Positions 29,311-38,187 of a stretch of DNA of 64,000 nucleotides are shown piece by piece. This DNA is from Cohnella ginsengisoli (GTDB lineage Bacteria; Bacillota; Bacilli; Paenibacillales; Paenibacillaceae): the NCBI RefSeq assembly GCF_029525555.1, contig NZ_JAPDHZ010000003.1, positions 2,046,001-2,110,000 on the forward strand, written 5' to 3'. The notes beneath the pieces were generated by a model. It made no database searches. It saw only the letters and a list, made by a program, of their open reading frames with translations, and was not told where the DNA came from. Both the position numbers and the translations under genes were made by a program. Each line of letters opens with the position of its first letter. Within the stretch, counting starts at the first letter, position 1.

Positions 29311-29442
29311 GGCAGCGAACGCGGAGGCAACCGGCAGCAGGCGCGGAGGCGGCCAACAGCAGGCGCGGAAGCAACTGGCAGCAGGCGCGAAGGCGGCCAA
29401 CAGCAGGCGCGGAAGCAACCGGCAGCAGGCGCGGAGGCGGCC
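29311..29442. repeat. Six tandem copies of a 22-bp GC-rich repeat downstream of gpmI
   Basis: Copies start at 29311, 29333, 29355, 29377, 29399 and 29421; core CAGCAGGCGCGGAGGC. Two half-types (ending GGCC and AACT/AACC) alternate from the second copy, giving a 44-bp higher-order period. It ends 26 nt from the gpmI stop. Confidence 0.9.
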
Positions 29443-29468
29443 GTAAGCTCGCCGCCTTCCGCACGGTT

Positions 29469-31017
29469 TTACTCGCCGAGCGGCGCGAGCAGCGTGCGGC
29501 CGGTCATCTCGGCCGGCTGCGGCAGCTCGAGCAGCGTCAGCAGCGTCGGGGCCACGTCAGCCAGCATGCCGCCGTCGCGCACCGTCGCGCCGTGCTTCGT
29601 CACGATGCACGGAACCGGGTTGGTCGTGTGCGCCGTGAACGGGCGGCCCGCATCGTCGATGACCATGTCGGCGTTGCCGTGGTCCGCGATGATGACGGCG
29701 ACGCCGCCCTTGGCGAGGATGGCGTCGACGACGCGGCCGAGGCACGCGTCCGTCGCTTCGACGGCCTTGATCGTCGGCTCCAGCATGCCGGAGTGGCCGA
29801 CCATGTCCGGGTTCGCGAAGTTCAGGATGATCGCGTCATGCTTCTCCGACTCGATCTCCTTCACCGCCGCGTCCGCGACCTCGTAAGCGCTCATCTCCGG
29901 CTGAAGGTCGTACGTGGCGACCTTCGGCGAGTTGATCAGCACCCGCGTCTCGCCCGGCAGTTGCAGATCGCGTCCGCCGCTGAAGAAGAACGTGACGTGC
30001 GGATACTTCTCGGTCTCGGCGATGCGCAGCTGCGTCTTGCCCTGCTGCACGAGCACCTCGCCCAGCGTGTTGTCGAGCTCTTTGGGCTTGTACGCGACGT
30101 AGCCGCCGACCGTTTCGCTGAACAGCGTCAAGCAGACGAAGTACAGGCCGACCGGACGTCCTTCGCCGCGTTCGAAGCCGCGGAAGTCGTCGTTCGTGAA
30201 TACGTTGGACAGCTGGATCGCGCGGTCCGGGCGGAAGTTGAAGAACACGACCGCGTCTTCCGACTCGACCAGGCCGACGGGCTTGCCGTCCGCGCCCACG
30301 ATGACGGTCGGCAGCACGAATTCGTCGTACACCGACGCCTCGTAAGAAGTCCTGACCGCCTGGATCGGATCGACAGCCGTCGGTCCGTCGCCGTACACCA
30401 TCGCGCGGTAGGACTTCTCGACGCGATCCCACCGCTTGTCGCGGTCCATCGCGTAGTAGCGTCCTTGCACGGTGGCGATCTTGCCGACGCCGAGCTCTTC
30501 GATCTTCGCCTGCAGCTGGGTCAGATAGCCGACCGCGCTGTCCGGCGCCACGTCGCGTCCGTCCAGGAACGCATGAATATATACGTCGTTCAGGCCTTCG
30601 CGCTTCGCCAGTTCAAGCAGCGCGAACAGATGCGCGATATGGCTGTGCACGCCGCCATCCGACAGAAGGCCGTACAGATGCAGCTTTTTGCCGTTCGTCT
30701 TGGCATGGTTCACGGCGCCCCGCAGCGTCTCGTTGTCGAAGAAATCTCCGTCCCGAATCGACTTGGTGATTCGGGTCAGGTCCTGATACACGATACGGCC
30801 CGCGCCGATGTTCAGGTGTCCGACCTCGGAGTTGCCCATTTGGCCCTCGGGGGAGGCCGACGGCCTCGCCTTGAGCGGTTAATTGCGTATGCGGGTAAGT
30901 CGCCCACAAACGGTCGAAGTTCGGCTTGTTCGCTTGAGCCACGGCGTTGCCGTGCGTCTCCTCGCGAAGGCCGAAGCCGTCCAGAATGATGAGCGCGACC
31001 GGCTTGGGTGCGGCCAT
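29469..31017 (-). CDS. gpmI: 2,3-bisphosphoglycerate-independent phosphoglycerate mutase (one frame break)
   Basis: About 515 residues, normal for the family; interconverts 3- and 2-phosphoglycerate, Mn-dependent. Visible: metal site LIILDGFGLREE, catalytic phosphoserine MGNSEVGHLNIGAGR, PDMVGHSGM, and IADHGNADMV with metal Asp/His. The frame breaks in G5 at 30849-30853 (one base too many; LPEGQMGNSEVGH restored with four). ATG at 31017 lies just after the corrected tpiA stop at 31019. Operon member tpiA-gpmI. Confidence 0.96.
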
Positions 31018-31018
31018 C

Positions 31019-31775
31019 TTACTTCGCCCCCCTCGACCAGGGCGATGAAGGAAGCCGGCTCCAGGCTGGCGCCGCCGACGAGCGCGCCGTCGATATCGGA
31101 TTCGCCCATGTACTCGGCGACATTGTTCGGCTTGACGCTGCCGCCGTATTGAATGCGGACCTTCGCGGCGACTTCAGCGCCGAAGAGTCCTTCAACGACG
31201 CCGCGAATCGCCTTGATCGCGTCGTTGGCATCCGTCGCCGTCGAAGATTTGCCCGTGCCGATCGCCCAGATCGGCTCGTAAGCGATGACGACCTCAGCCG
31301 CTTGCTCGGCAGTCAGGCCGGCCAGCGCAGCCGTCGTCTGTACGCGGTTGACTTCGTCGGTCTTGCCGGCTTCGCGCTCCTCGAGCTTCTCGCCGACGCA
31401 GACGATCGGGGTCAGGCCGTGCTTGAACGCCGCATGCGTCTTCTTGTTCACCGTCTCGTCTGTCTCGGCGAAGTACTGCCGGCGCTCGGAGTGACCGATG
31501 ATGACGTAGTCGACGCCCAGATCCTTCAGGAAGACGCCGCTGATCTCGCCGGTGAAGGCGCCGTTGTCTTCGAAGTGCATATTTTGCGCGCCGACCTTGA
31601 TCGACGTGCCTTTAACCGCCTCGACGAGCGCCGGCAGCGCCGTGAACGGCGCGCAGACGACGGTCTCGACGCCGGCGACTTCCGCTTTGCCCTTTACTTC
31701 GGACACGAATGCAGTCGCTTCGGAGACGGTCTTGAACATTTTCCAGTTGCCTGCGATGATCGGAGTTCTGCTCAT
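31019..31775 (-). CDS. tpiA: Triosephosphate isomerase (3' frame break)
   Basis: 251 residues after correction. Interconverts DHAP and glyceraldehyde-3-phosphate. Visible: AGNWKMFK (catalytic Lys), VIIGHSERR (His), VVIAYEPIWAIGTGK (Glu), RIQYGGSVKPNN. The raw frame misses the stop because C6 at 31027-31032 has one base too many. With five, the protein ends in ALVEGAK and TAA at 31019-31021, right before gpmI. ATG at 31775, 10 nt downstream of the pgk stop. Confidence 0.97.
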
Positions 31776-31785
31776 GGGTTCACCC

Positions 31786-32967
31786 TCACTTGTCGTTAAG
31801 GGCTACGACACCCGGAAGCGCCTTGCCCTCCATGAATTCGAGCGACGCGCCGCCGCCGGTGGAGATATGGTCCATCTTGTCTGCCAGCTTAAACTTCTCA
31901 GCCGCAGCAGCCGAGTCGCCGCCGCCGATGACGGTGTACGCGGAAGTGTCCGCGCAAGCCTGCGCGACCGCGCGCGTGCCGTTCGAGAAGCCTTCGACTT
32001 CGAAGACGCCCATCGGCCCGTTCCACACGACCAGCTTGGAGTTCTTGATGACGTCCGCGTAGATCTCGCGGGTCTTCGGTCCAATGTCGACGCCTTCCCA
32101 GTCGGGACGGATGCCGTCGATGTTCACGATCTCGATGTTCTTGTCGGACTTGAAGTCGTCGGAGATGACGAGGTCGACCGGCAGGTACAGCTTCTTGCCG
32201 AGCTGCTTCGCCTTTTCGACGAATTCCTTAACCTTCTCCAGCTTGGACTCGTCGAGCAGCGATTGGCCGATCTCGTAGCCTTGGGACTTGAAGAAGGTGT
32301 AGGAGATGCCGCCGCCGATGATGATGTTGTCGGCGATCTCGATCATCTTGTCGATGACGTCGATCTTGTCCTTGACCTTGGAGCCGCCGACGATCGCCGT
32401 GAACGGGCGGTCCGGATCGTTAAGCGCCTTGCCCAGCACGTCGAGCTCCTTCTCCATCAGAAGACCGGATACGGCCGGCAGATGGTGCGCGATGCCTTCG
32501 GTGGACGCGTGCGCGCGGTGAGCGGCGCCGAACGCGTCGTTGACGAACAGATCGGCCAGCGCCGCGAATTGCTTCGCGAGCTCGGGATCGTTCTTTTCTT
32601 CGCCCGGGTAGAAACGGACGTTTTCAAGCAGCAGCACGTCGCCGTTTTGCAGCGCGTCGACCTTGGCTTGAACGTCAGCGCCTACGGCTTCGTCAGCCTT
32701 GACAACCGGCTTGCCGAGCAGCTCGGACAGACGTGCGGCGACAGGCGTCAGGCGCAGTTCTTCTACGACTTCGCCCTTCGGACGGCCAAAGTGGCTCGCC
32801 AGGATAACCTTTGCGCCGTTTTCGATCAGGTACTTGATCGTAGGCAGCGTTTCGCGGATGCGCGTGTCGTCGGTGATCGCGCCGTTTTCGACAGGGACGT
32901 TGAAGTCGACGCGGACGAATACCTTCAGTCCGGAAACGTTCACGTCGCGGACACTCTTCTTGTTCAT
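31786..32967 (-). CDS. pgk: Phosphoglycerate kinase
   Basis: 393 residues. Transfers phosphate from 1,3-bisphosphoglycerate to ADP. Visible: KVFVRVDFNVP, LASHFGRPKGE, LLLENVRFYPGEEKND, nucleotide loop GGSKVKDKI, WNGPMGVFE, and the C-terminal GGGDSAAAAEKF and HISTGGGASLEFMEGK. ATG at 32967 with GGAGGGAG upstream. Second gene after gap in the CggR operon. Confidence 0.98.
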   Translation of the reverse strand: MNKKSVRDVNVSGLKVFVRVDFNVPVENGAITDDTRIRETLPTIKYLIENGAKVILASHFGRPKGEVVEELRLTPVAARLSELLGKPVVKADEAVGADVQAKVDALQNGDVLLLENVRFYPGEEKNDPELAKQFAALADLFVNDAFGAAHRAHASTEGIAHHLPAVSGLLMEKELDVLGKALNDPDRPFTAIVGGSKVKDKIDVIDKMIEIADNIIIGGGISYTFFKSQGYEIGQSLLDESKLEKVKEFVEKAKQLGKKLYLPVDLVISDDFKSDKNIEIVNIDGIRPDWEGVDIGPKTREIYADVIKNSKLVVWNGPMGVFEVEGFSNGTRAVAQACADTSAYTVIGGGDSAAAAEKFKLADKMDHISTGGGASLEFMEGKALPGVVALNDK

Positions 32968-33068
32968 TAGGCTGACTCTCCCTCCGAATTCTGGTAATGC
33001 CCGTACGGACGGAAAGAGGAGCGCTCGCGTCTCCTCTTTGCCGTCTTCATTCTTCTATAGAGTAAGTC

Positions 33069-34076
<1,008 letters not shown>

Positions 34077-34199
34077 TGATAGTTCCTCCTTGGGTTTTGA
34101 AAATAAGATTTGATCTATGTCAGGCGCACGGAGCGCCGAGACCACTCGTTCTGCCGGACCGGGCGCTGCGTCCCGGTCCTTGGGGTGCCGGCGTCAGCG

Positions 34200-35228
34200 T
34201 CAGACGCCGGCATGCTTCAGCGCTTCTTCGGCGGCCGCCTCGTCGGTGACGAGCACGTCGTCGTGGCCGAAGCGCATCACCGCGGCGATCGCCTCGCCCT
34301 TGCTGCGGCCGCCGGCGATGCCGATGACCGATTCGGCCGCCTCGATGTCTTCGAGGCGGAGCCCGGCGGTCGCCATGCGATGCACGACGGCGCCCTCCCG
34401 GTCGAAGTAGTAACCGAACGCCTCGGCGAGCGCGCCGTCGCGCAAAATCTCCTGCACGGTGCCCGCATCGAGCTTGCGCCGGCGGGCCATGGCGCTAGCG
34501 TCCCCGATGCCGTGAACGACGATACGCGCGCTGCGGATCATGTCCACGACCTCCCGCACGTTCGGCTCCTGCATGATCGTCTGGTAGGCGTCCTCGCTCA
34601 GATGATCCGGCACGTGCAGCATCCGGTACCGCGCGCCCGTCCGCTTGGCGAGCTCCGAAGCGATCGTGTTGGCCTGATAGTCCACGCTCTCGCCGAGGCC
34701 GCCGCGCGCCGGCACGAACCAGTTGTCGCGCAGCGGCGAGGGCACCGAGAACTGCGAGGCCATGCGCGCCATCGTCGTGCCGCCCATGACGGCGACGACG
34801 TCGCCGGGACCGATGACGCGGCGCAGCACCTTGCTGCCGGCGCGTCCCAGCTCGCGCTTGGCTTCTTCGGAGACGTCGGAGTCGCCGGGGACGACGACCG
34901 CCTGCTTGAGGCCGAACCGCTTGCGAAGCGCCGCCTCCAGGTCCGACAGGCCGAACAGCTCCCTGACCATCGGCTCCATCTCGTCCAGCAGGCGGCGTCC
35001 CCGGTCGGTCAAGCTGACGCCGGTCGTTCCCGCCTCGACGAGCCCCTGGGACCTCAGCAGGTCGAGCTCCGCGCGCAGCGTCCGCTCCGTCAGGTCGAGA
35101 CTGGCCGCCAGCGTCCGCCTGCCGCCCGTGCCCGTAACCCCGATGCGGCGCAAAATGTCGTAGCGCTTTTGCAGCACCTGCATGATGTCGGGCACGAGCT
35201 TTTTCTGCATTTCAAGAATGTTCCGCAT
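34200..35228 (-). CDS. cggR: Central glycolytic gene regulator CggR
   Basis: 342-residue SorC/DeoR-type repressor. N-terminal winged HTH (residues 20-75: LAASLDLTERTLRAELDLLRSQ) and a sugar-phosphate-binding SorC domain (VIGPGDVVAVMGGTTMA; VHGIGDASAMARRR; GIAGGRSKGEAI). In B. subtilis the effector is fructose-1,6-bisphosphate, which relieves repression of the gapA operon. First gene of the operon; a matching operator lies at 35296-35331, so it should autorepress. Confidence 0.95.
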   Translation of the reverse strand: MRNILEMQKKLVPDIMQVLQKRYDILRRIGVTGTGGRRTLAASLDLTERTLRAELDLLRSQGLVEAGTTGVSLTDRGRRLLDEMEPMVRELFGLSDLEAALRKRFGLKQAVVVPGDSDVSEEAKRELGRAGSKVLRRVIGPGDVVAVMGGTTMARMASQFSVPSPLRDNWFVPARGGLGESVDYQANTIASELAKRTGARYRMLHVPDHLSEDAYQTIMQEPNVREVVDMIRSARIVVHGIGDASAMARRRKLDAGTVQEILRDGALAEAFGYYFDREGAVVHRMATAGLRLEDIEAAESVIGIAGGRSKGEAIAAVMRFGHDDVLVTDEAAAEEALKHAGV

Positions 35229-35295
35229 CCTCTACCGTCTCTCCCTTAAATGCCGGATAAATATGGCCGGAATGCGACGGGGAATCACGGTGCGG

Positions 35296-35331
35296 GACCG
35301 ATTACGTCCCGCTGTGACATTTTAAGTCCCA
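35296..35331 (-). promoter_or_regulatory. CggR operator
   Basis: Minus strand TGGGAC-N6-TGTC-N4-CGGGAC-N6-GGTC. It matches the B. subtilis CggR operator layout CGGGACN6TGTCN4CGGGACN6TGTC in spacing exactly and differs in two bases. It lies just downstream of the promoter at 35344-35372, the expected roadblock position. Confidence 0.92.
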
Positions 35332-35343
35332 CTTCCTGGTTTT

Positions 35344-35372
35344 ATTCTATCGGATTACCCGCCGCGTTGCAA
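35344..35372 (-). promoter_or_regulatory. Sigma-A promoter of the cggR-gap operon
   Basis: -35 TTGCAA (35367-35372), 17-nt spacer, -10 TAGAAT (35344-35349). Confidence 0.8.
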
Positions 35373-35466
35373 GCCCAATATCGGCCGCAGGCAGCGCCGC
35401 GCGAACATATAGACAGGAGAAGAGCTCGTACCCTTTTTTACCCCAATCGAAACCTTTTCGAAGCCC

Positions 35467-35495
35467 TTGCTTTTCCCCACCCTATCGCCTATAAT
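35467..35495 (+). promoter_or_regulatory. Sigma-A promoter of tRNA-Arg
   Basis: -35 TTGCTT (35467-35472), 17-nt spacer, consensus -10 TATAAT (35490-35495); the tRNA starts 21 nt further. Confidence 0.85.
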
Positions 35496-35516
35496 GAATC
35501 TTGCTGTTATCGACAT

Positions 35517-35591
35517 GCGCCCGTGGTCCAACGGATATGACGCAGGCCTCCGGAGCCTGAGATTGGGGTTCGATTCCCTACGGGCGCGCCA
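35517..35591 (+). tRNA. tRNA-Arg (anticodon CCG)
   Basis: 75 nt with encoded CCA. Acceptor arms GCGCCCG / CGGGCGC pair perfectly, discriminator G; anticodon arm CAGGC-CTCCGGA-GCCTG with anticodon CCG; T arm TGGGG-TTCGATT-CCCTA (one G-U). It lies between cggR and clpP, as tRNA-Arg does in B. subtilis. Confidence 0.97.
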
Positions 35592-35638
35592 TATTCGATC
35601 TAATAGGCAGTTTTGCCGACACTTATGATGCAGCAGAC

Positions 35639-35669
35639 GCGTCCGTACCATACGGACGCTTTTTATTTG
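35639..35669 (+). terminator. Terminator after tRNA-Arg
   Basis: Perfect 9-bp stem GCGTCCGTA / TACGGACGC, loop CCA, then TTTTT. It abuts the clpP control region. Confidence 0.92.
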
Positions 35670-35693
35670 ACCTATGTTTGACTTTCTTTGACA
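35666..35693 (+). promoter_or_regulatory. CtsR-type operator of clpP
   Basis: Heptads read on the minus strand: TGTCAAA-GAA-AGTCAAA (35677-35693), fitting the CtsR consensus RGTCAAA-NAN-RGTCAAA with one mismatch, plus a third heptad GGTCAAA at 35666-35672 after a 4-nt gap. It overlaps the -35 of the clpP promoter, so CtsR would block polymerase binding. Confidence 0.82.
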
Positions 35694-35716
35694 TTGGGTT
35701 CATGATCCATTAGAAT
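35688..35716 (+). promoter_or_regulatory. Sigma-A promoter of clpP
   Basis: Consensus -35 TTGACA (35688-35693), 17-nt spacer, -10 TAGAAT (35711-35716). Confidence 0.88.
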
Positions 35717-35804
35717 GGATTCACGGTCGACCCGCGCCTTTCCGGGAGACGTCGGAGCCAGGACCGCCACACCACTATTCACACCCCCGAGGAGGGATCA
35801 CGCA

Positions 35805-36386
35805 ATGAGCTTTGTCCCTATGGTCGTCGAACAGACTAATCGAGGAGAGCGGGCATACGACATCTATTCCCGTCTGCTCAAGGACCGCATCATCTTCCTG
35901 GGCACCCAGGTCAACGATGTGGTCGCCAACTCCATCATCGCGCAGATGCTTTTCCTCGCGGCCGAAGATCCGGAGAAAGACATCCACTTATACATCAACA
36001 GCCCGGGCGGGTCCATCACCGCCGGCATGGCGATCTTCGATACGATGCAGTACATCAAGCCGGACGTCTCCACGATCTGCGTCGGCATGGCCGCCTCCAT
36101 GGGCGCGTTCCTGCTCGCCGCAGGCGCCAAAGGCAAGCGCTTCGCGCTGCCGAACGCCGAAGTGATGATCCACCAGCCGCTCGGCGGCGCCGAAGGACAA
36201 GCGAGCGACATCGAGATTCGCGCACGCCGCATCCTGAAGCTTCGCGACAAGCTGAACCGCATTCTCTCCGAGCGCACGGGCCAGCCGCTTGAGCGCATCG
36301 AGAAGGACACCGACCGCGACAACTTCATGGAAGCCGAGACGGCAAGAGAGTACGGTCTCGTCGACAAGGTTATCGAGAAGATCTAA
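35805..36386 (+). CDS. clpP: ATP-dependent Clp protease proteolytic subunit
   Basis: 193 residues. Serine protease barrel that works with ClpX/ClpC-type ATPases. Catalytic triad in place: Ser98 (VGMAASMGAF), His123 (MIHQPLGG), Asp172. The ATG at 35805 is chosen for GAGGAGGG upstream and homology; the open frame from 35715 is leader sequence. Regulated by the CtsR-type site upstream and followed by its own terminator. Confidence 0.98.
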   Translation: MSFVPMVVEQTNRGERAYDIYSRLLKDRIIFLGTQVNDVVANSIIAQMLFLAAEDPEKDIHLYINSPGGSITAGMAIFDTMQYIKPDVSTICVGMAASMGAFLLAAGAKGKRFALPNAEVMIHQPLGGAEGQASDIEIRARRILKLRDKLNRILSERTGQPLERIEKDTDRDNFMEAETAREYGLVDKVIEKI

Positions 36387-36417
36387 CAGCCCCCCTGCAC
36401 GGCGCGTTCCATTCTCA

Positions 36418-36460
36418 AAAGCCCCCCGTCCGCCCCATTCGGCGATGGACGGGGGCTTTT
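36418..36460 (+). terminator. Terminator after clpP
   Basis: AAAGCCCCC-C-GTCC pairs with GGAC-GGGGGCTTT around a GC-rich loop, ending in TTTT, about 30 nt past the stop. Confidence 0.88.
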
Positions 36461-36550
36461 GCTATGGCAGACGACCTTTCGCTGCAAGAAAAACCGTCGG
36501 GAAAGATCGCTCTGACGGCCCCTACGCTTCACATACAGCCTCATCCTGTT

Positions 36551-36632
36551 TCTGTAACCGCGCCTTTCTCGCCTACAGCACGCCCGGCCGGCTTCGTCGT
36601 TCCTGTAACGTTGCTTCTTTTTTGCTTGTAAC
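36551..36632. repeat. Two dispersed palindromic repeats related to those in the hisH-hisA gap
   Basis: TCTGTAACCGCGCC...CGCCTACAGC (36551-36580) and CCTGTAACG...GCTTGTAACGG (36602-36632) show the CTGTAACC / GNNTACAG pattern of the 50-kb cluster. The rest of the gap 36461-36854 holds no recognisable gene; CTATAAT near 36772 is a possible -10 for the next gene. Confidence 0.6.
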
Positions 36633-36854
36633 GGCGGTTCCATTGGGTAAGCAAGAGTAGGCCGATATCTGTCCCTGCCAAGCAAGAATGATTAACACAG
36701 ATTTCATATTTCGTCAAGGGAAATTTAACAACTCGAGTGCCCCCCTCTTCGTACTCGCATGAGCATGTTATTCTATAATCACTAGTCGTGCCATTTCCCC
36801 CCATATATTGCTATGGAATAGGAATTGGACAGCAAGCCGGAAAGGAGATTTACG

Positions 36855-37121
36855 ATGAACCAATCTTATCACTCCTTGCACTTGGTGCCGCGTCATATGC
36901 CTGAAAACCCGATTCCGCCGTCTCACTCCTTTAACGATGATTCAAGCCATATGACCGCACGCACGCTTAAGGATAAAGCCTCGCTGCTCCGCCCGCTGAA
37001 GGACGAGCATCTGCTCGAAGTTTATCGCGAAGCGAAAAAAATGAATTTGTCCAACGAATTCATCGAGCTGTTAGAGGATGCCATCGAGCTGCGTAATCTC
37101 GAGCACCGCCTCAAAGCCTAA
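36855..37121 (+). CDS. Sda-like sporulation kinase inhibitor
   Basis: 88 residues. The C-terminal 42 residues (LKDEHLLEVYREAKKMNLSN, then EFIELLEDAIELRN) match the helical-hairpin pattern of Sda, the checkpoint protein that blocks KinA autophosphorylation in B. subtilis. About 45 polar N-terminal residues precede it and are not part of the usual Sda. ATG 36855 with AAAGGAG upstream. Function by homology; target kinase unknown. No convincing DnaA-box cluster was seen upstream. Confidence 0.75.
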   Translation: MNQSYHSLHLVPRHMPENPIPPSHSFNDDSSHMTARTLKDKASLLRPLKDEHLLEVYREAKKMNLSNEFIELLEDAIELRNLEHRLKA

Positions 37122-37133
37122 TGCATTCATCGC

Positions 37134-37180
37134 AAAAGCCTCCTCCACCGTCGATTTTCCGGCGATAGAGGAGGCTTTTT
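37134..37180. terminator. Bidirectional terminator between sda-like and merR-like genes
   Basis: AAAAGCCTCCTC pairs perfectly with GAGGAGGCTTTT around a 22-nt loop, with T runs on both strands; serves the convergent genes at 36855 and 37180. Confidence 0.9.
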
Positions 37181-37941
37181 CATGGCGCCCGGCGACAAAC
37201 TTCGGCGTAGGACTCCGTGGCGAGGCAGAGATAATAGGATAGACCGGTCTGCATCGACTCCAGCATGCCCCGGTGGAAGACGTCGCCGATGAAAAAGCGG
37301 GACTGTCCCGCTAAGTCGTCCGGGCTGGCAGGATGACCCTCTGCCGCGCGTGCCGCCAGGTGACGTTCAATCCGGGCATGCGCTTCTTCGTCGTCATGCG
37401 CTCGACCCTCGCGAAGCGCCCGCGCCATCTCTTCCATAAATCGCGCAGCCTCTGCCGCCTGGCGATTCATCTGCACGGGGTCGATCGCATTCGCGCCGGG
37501 CAGCTCGACGTCGTACGTTTCCTTCAGATGCCTGCGCTGTTCCGCCAGCGCGGCTTCCCATTCTTCCGCCGTACCGAATCCGCTGAACAACTCCGCTGCC
37601 GGCTGAGAAGCGCCCTCCCGCTCCGCGTCGATCGAAGCCTCCAGCGTGACGGACAAACGTTCCATGCGCCGCTGTCTCTCCCGAATAAGCTCGCGCTGAC
37701 TCTCCAAGATACGCAGACGGTCCGGCGCCCCATCCAGCAAACGCTTGATTTCCTCCAGCGGGAACTCCAGCTCCCGATAGAACAAAATCTCCTGCAGCCG
37801 CTCGATCTCCTTCTTGCCGTACAGCCGGTACCCGGCTTCGCTGACCTCGACCGGCACGAGCAGACCGATCTTGTGATAGTGGTGCAGCGTCTTGATCGTC
37901 ACCTTCGACAACGCCGACATTTCCTTGACCGTGTATTTCAT
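37180..37941 (-). CDS. MerR family regulator, TipA-like
   Basis: 253 residues. MerR winged helix residues 1-75 (YTVKEMSALSKVTIKTLHHY, YRLYGKKEIERLQEIL), coiled-coil dimer helix, then a TipAS-type ligand domain (ETYDVELPGANAID to the end). TipAS domains bind thiopeptides or other drugs, and such proteins activate their own promoter. ATG 37941 with GGAGGTG upstream. Own promoter has the MerR-type 19-nt spacer. Confidence 0.92.
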   Translation of the reverse strand: MKYTVKEMSALSKVTIKTLHHYHKIGLLVPVEVSEAGYRLYGKKEIERLQEILFYRELEFPLEEIKRLLDGAPDRLRILESQRELIRERQRRMERLSVTLEASIDAEREGASQPAAELFSGFGTAEEWEAALAEQRRHLKETYDVELPGANAIDPVQMNRQAAEAARFMEEMARALREGRAHDDEEAHARIERHLAARAAEGHPASPDDLAGQSRFFIGDVFHRGMLESMQTGLSYYLCLATESYAEVCRRAP

Positions 37942-37967
37942 GCGGACACCTCCTATGGGATATTCCG

Positions 37968-37998
37968 ATCGTACGGCCTCCTCCAAGGGGAGAGTCAA
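37968..37998 (-). promoter_or_regulatory. MerR-type promoter with 19-nt spacer
   Basis: -35 TTGACT (37993-37998), 19-nt spacer containing the imperfect dyad CTCCCCTTGGAGGAG, -10 TACGAT (37968-37973). Over-long spacers with a central dyad are typical targets of MerR activators, so autoactivation is likely. Confidence 0.7.
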
Positions 37999-38132
37999 TC
38001 CCCCCCCCCCCGCCACATGCACGAGTTCACGCCGCCGCAAGCCGGTTTTTCCGCCATCCCCCTCATCCCCGTACCGACCCTTCTGCTCCTATGCCTGGTC
38101 CCTCAGTTCATCGCCCCTCCCCCGCCAGCGCT

Positions 38133-38163
38133 AAAAAAGCCGCCCTCCAACCGGAGAGCGGCT
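38133..38163 (-). terminator. Terminator after the SIMPL-domain gene
   Basis: Minus strand AGCCGC-TCTCCGG / ...GGAGGGCGGCT stem followed by TTTTTT. Confidence 0.8.
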
Positions 38164-38187
38164 CTGTCCGCGTCGCGCGGACGCTTG

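Noticed and set aside
28855..29886. Small plus-strand frames in the gpmI-eno gap
   Set aside because: Low-complexity frames created by tandem repeats; no ribosome-binding site or homology.
30879..31775. Triosephosphate isomerase with a 47-residue C-terminal extension
   Set aside because: The extension is the start of gpmI read in the wrong frame after one extra base in C6 at 31027-31032; correction gives the usual ALVEGAK end.
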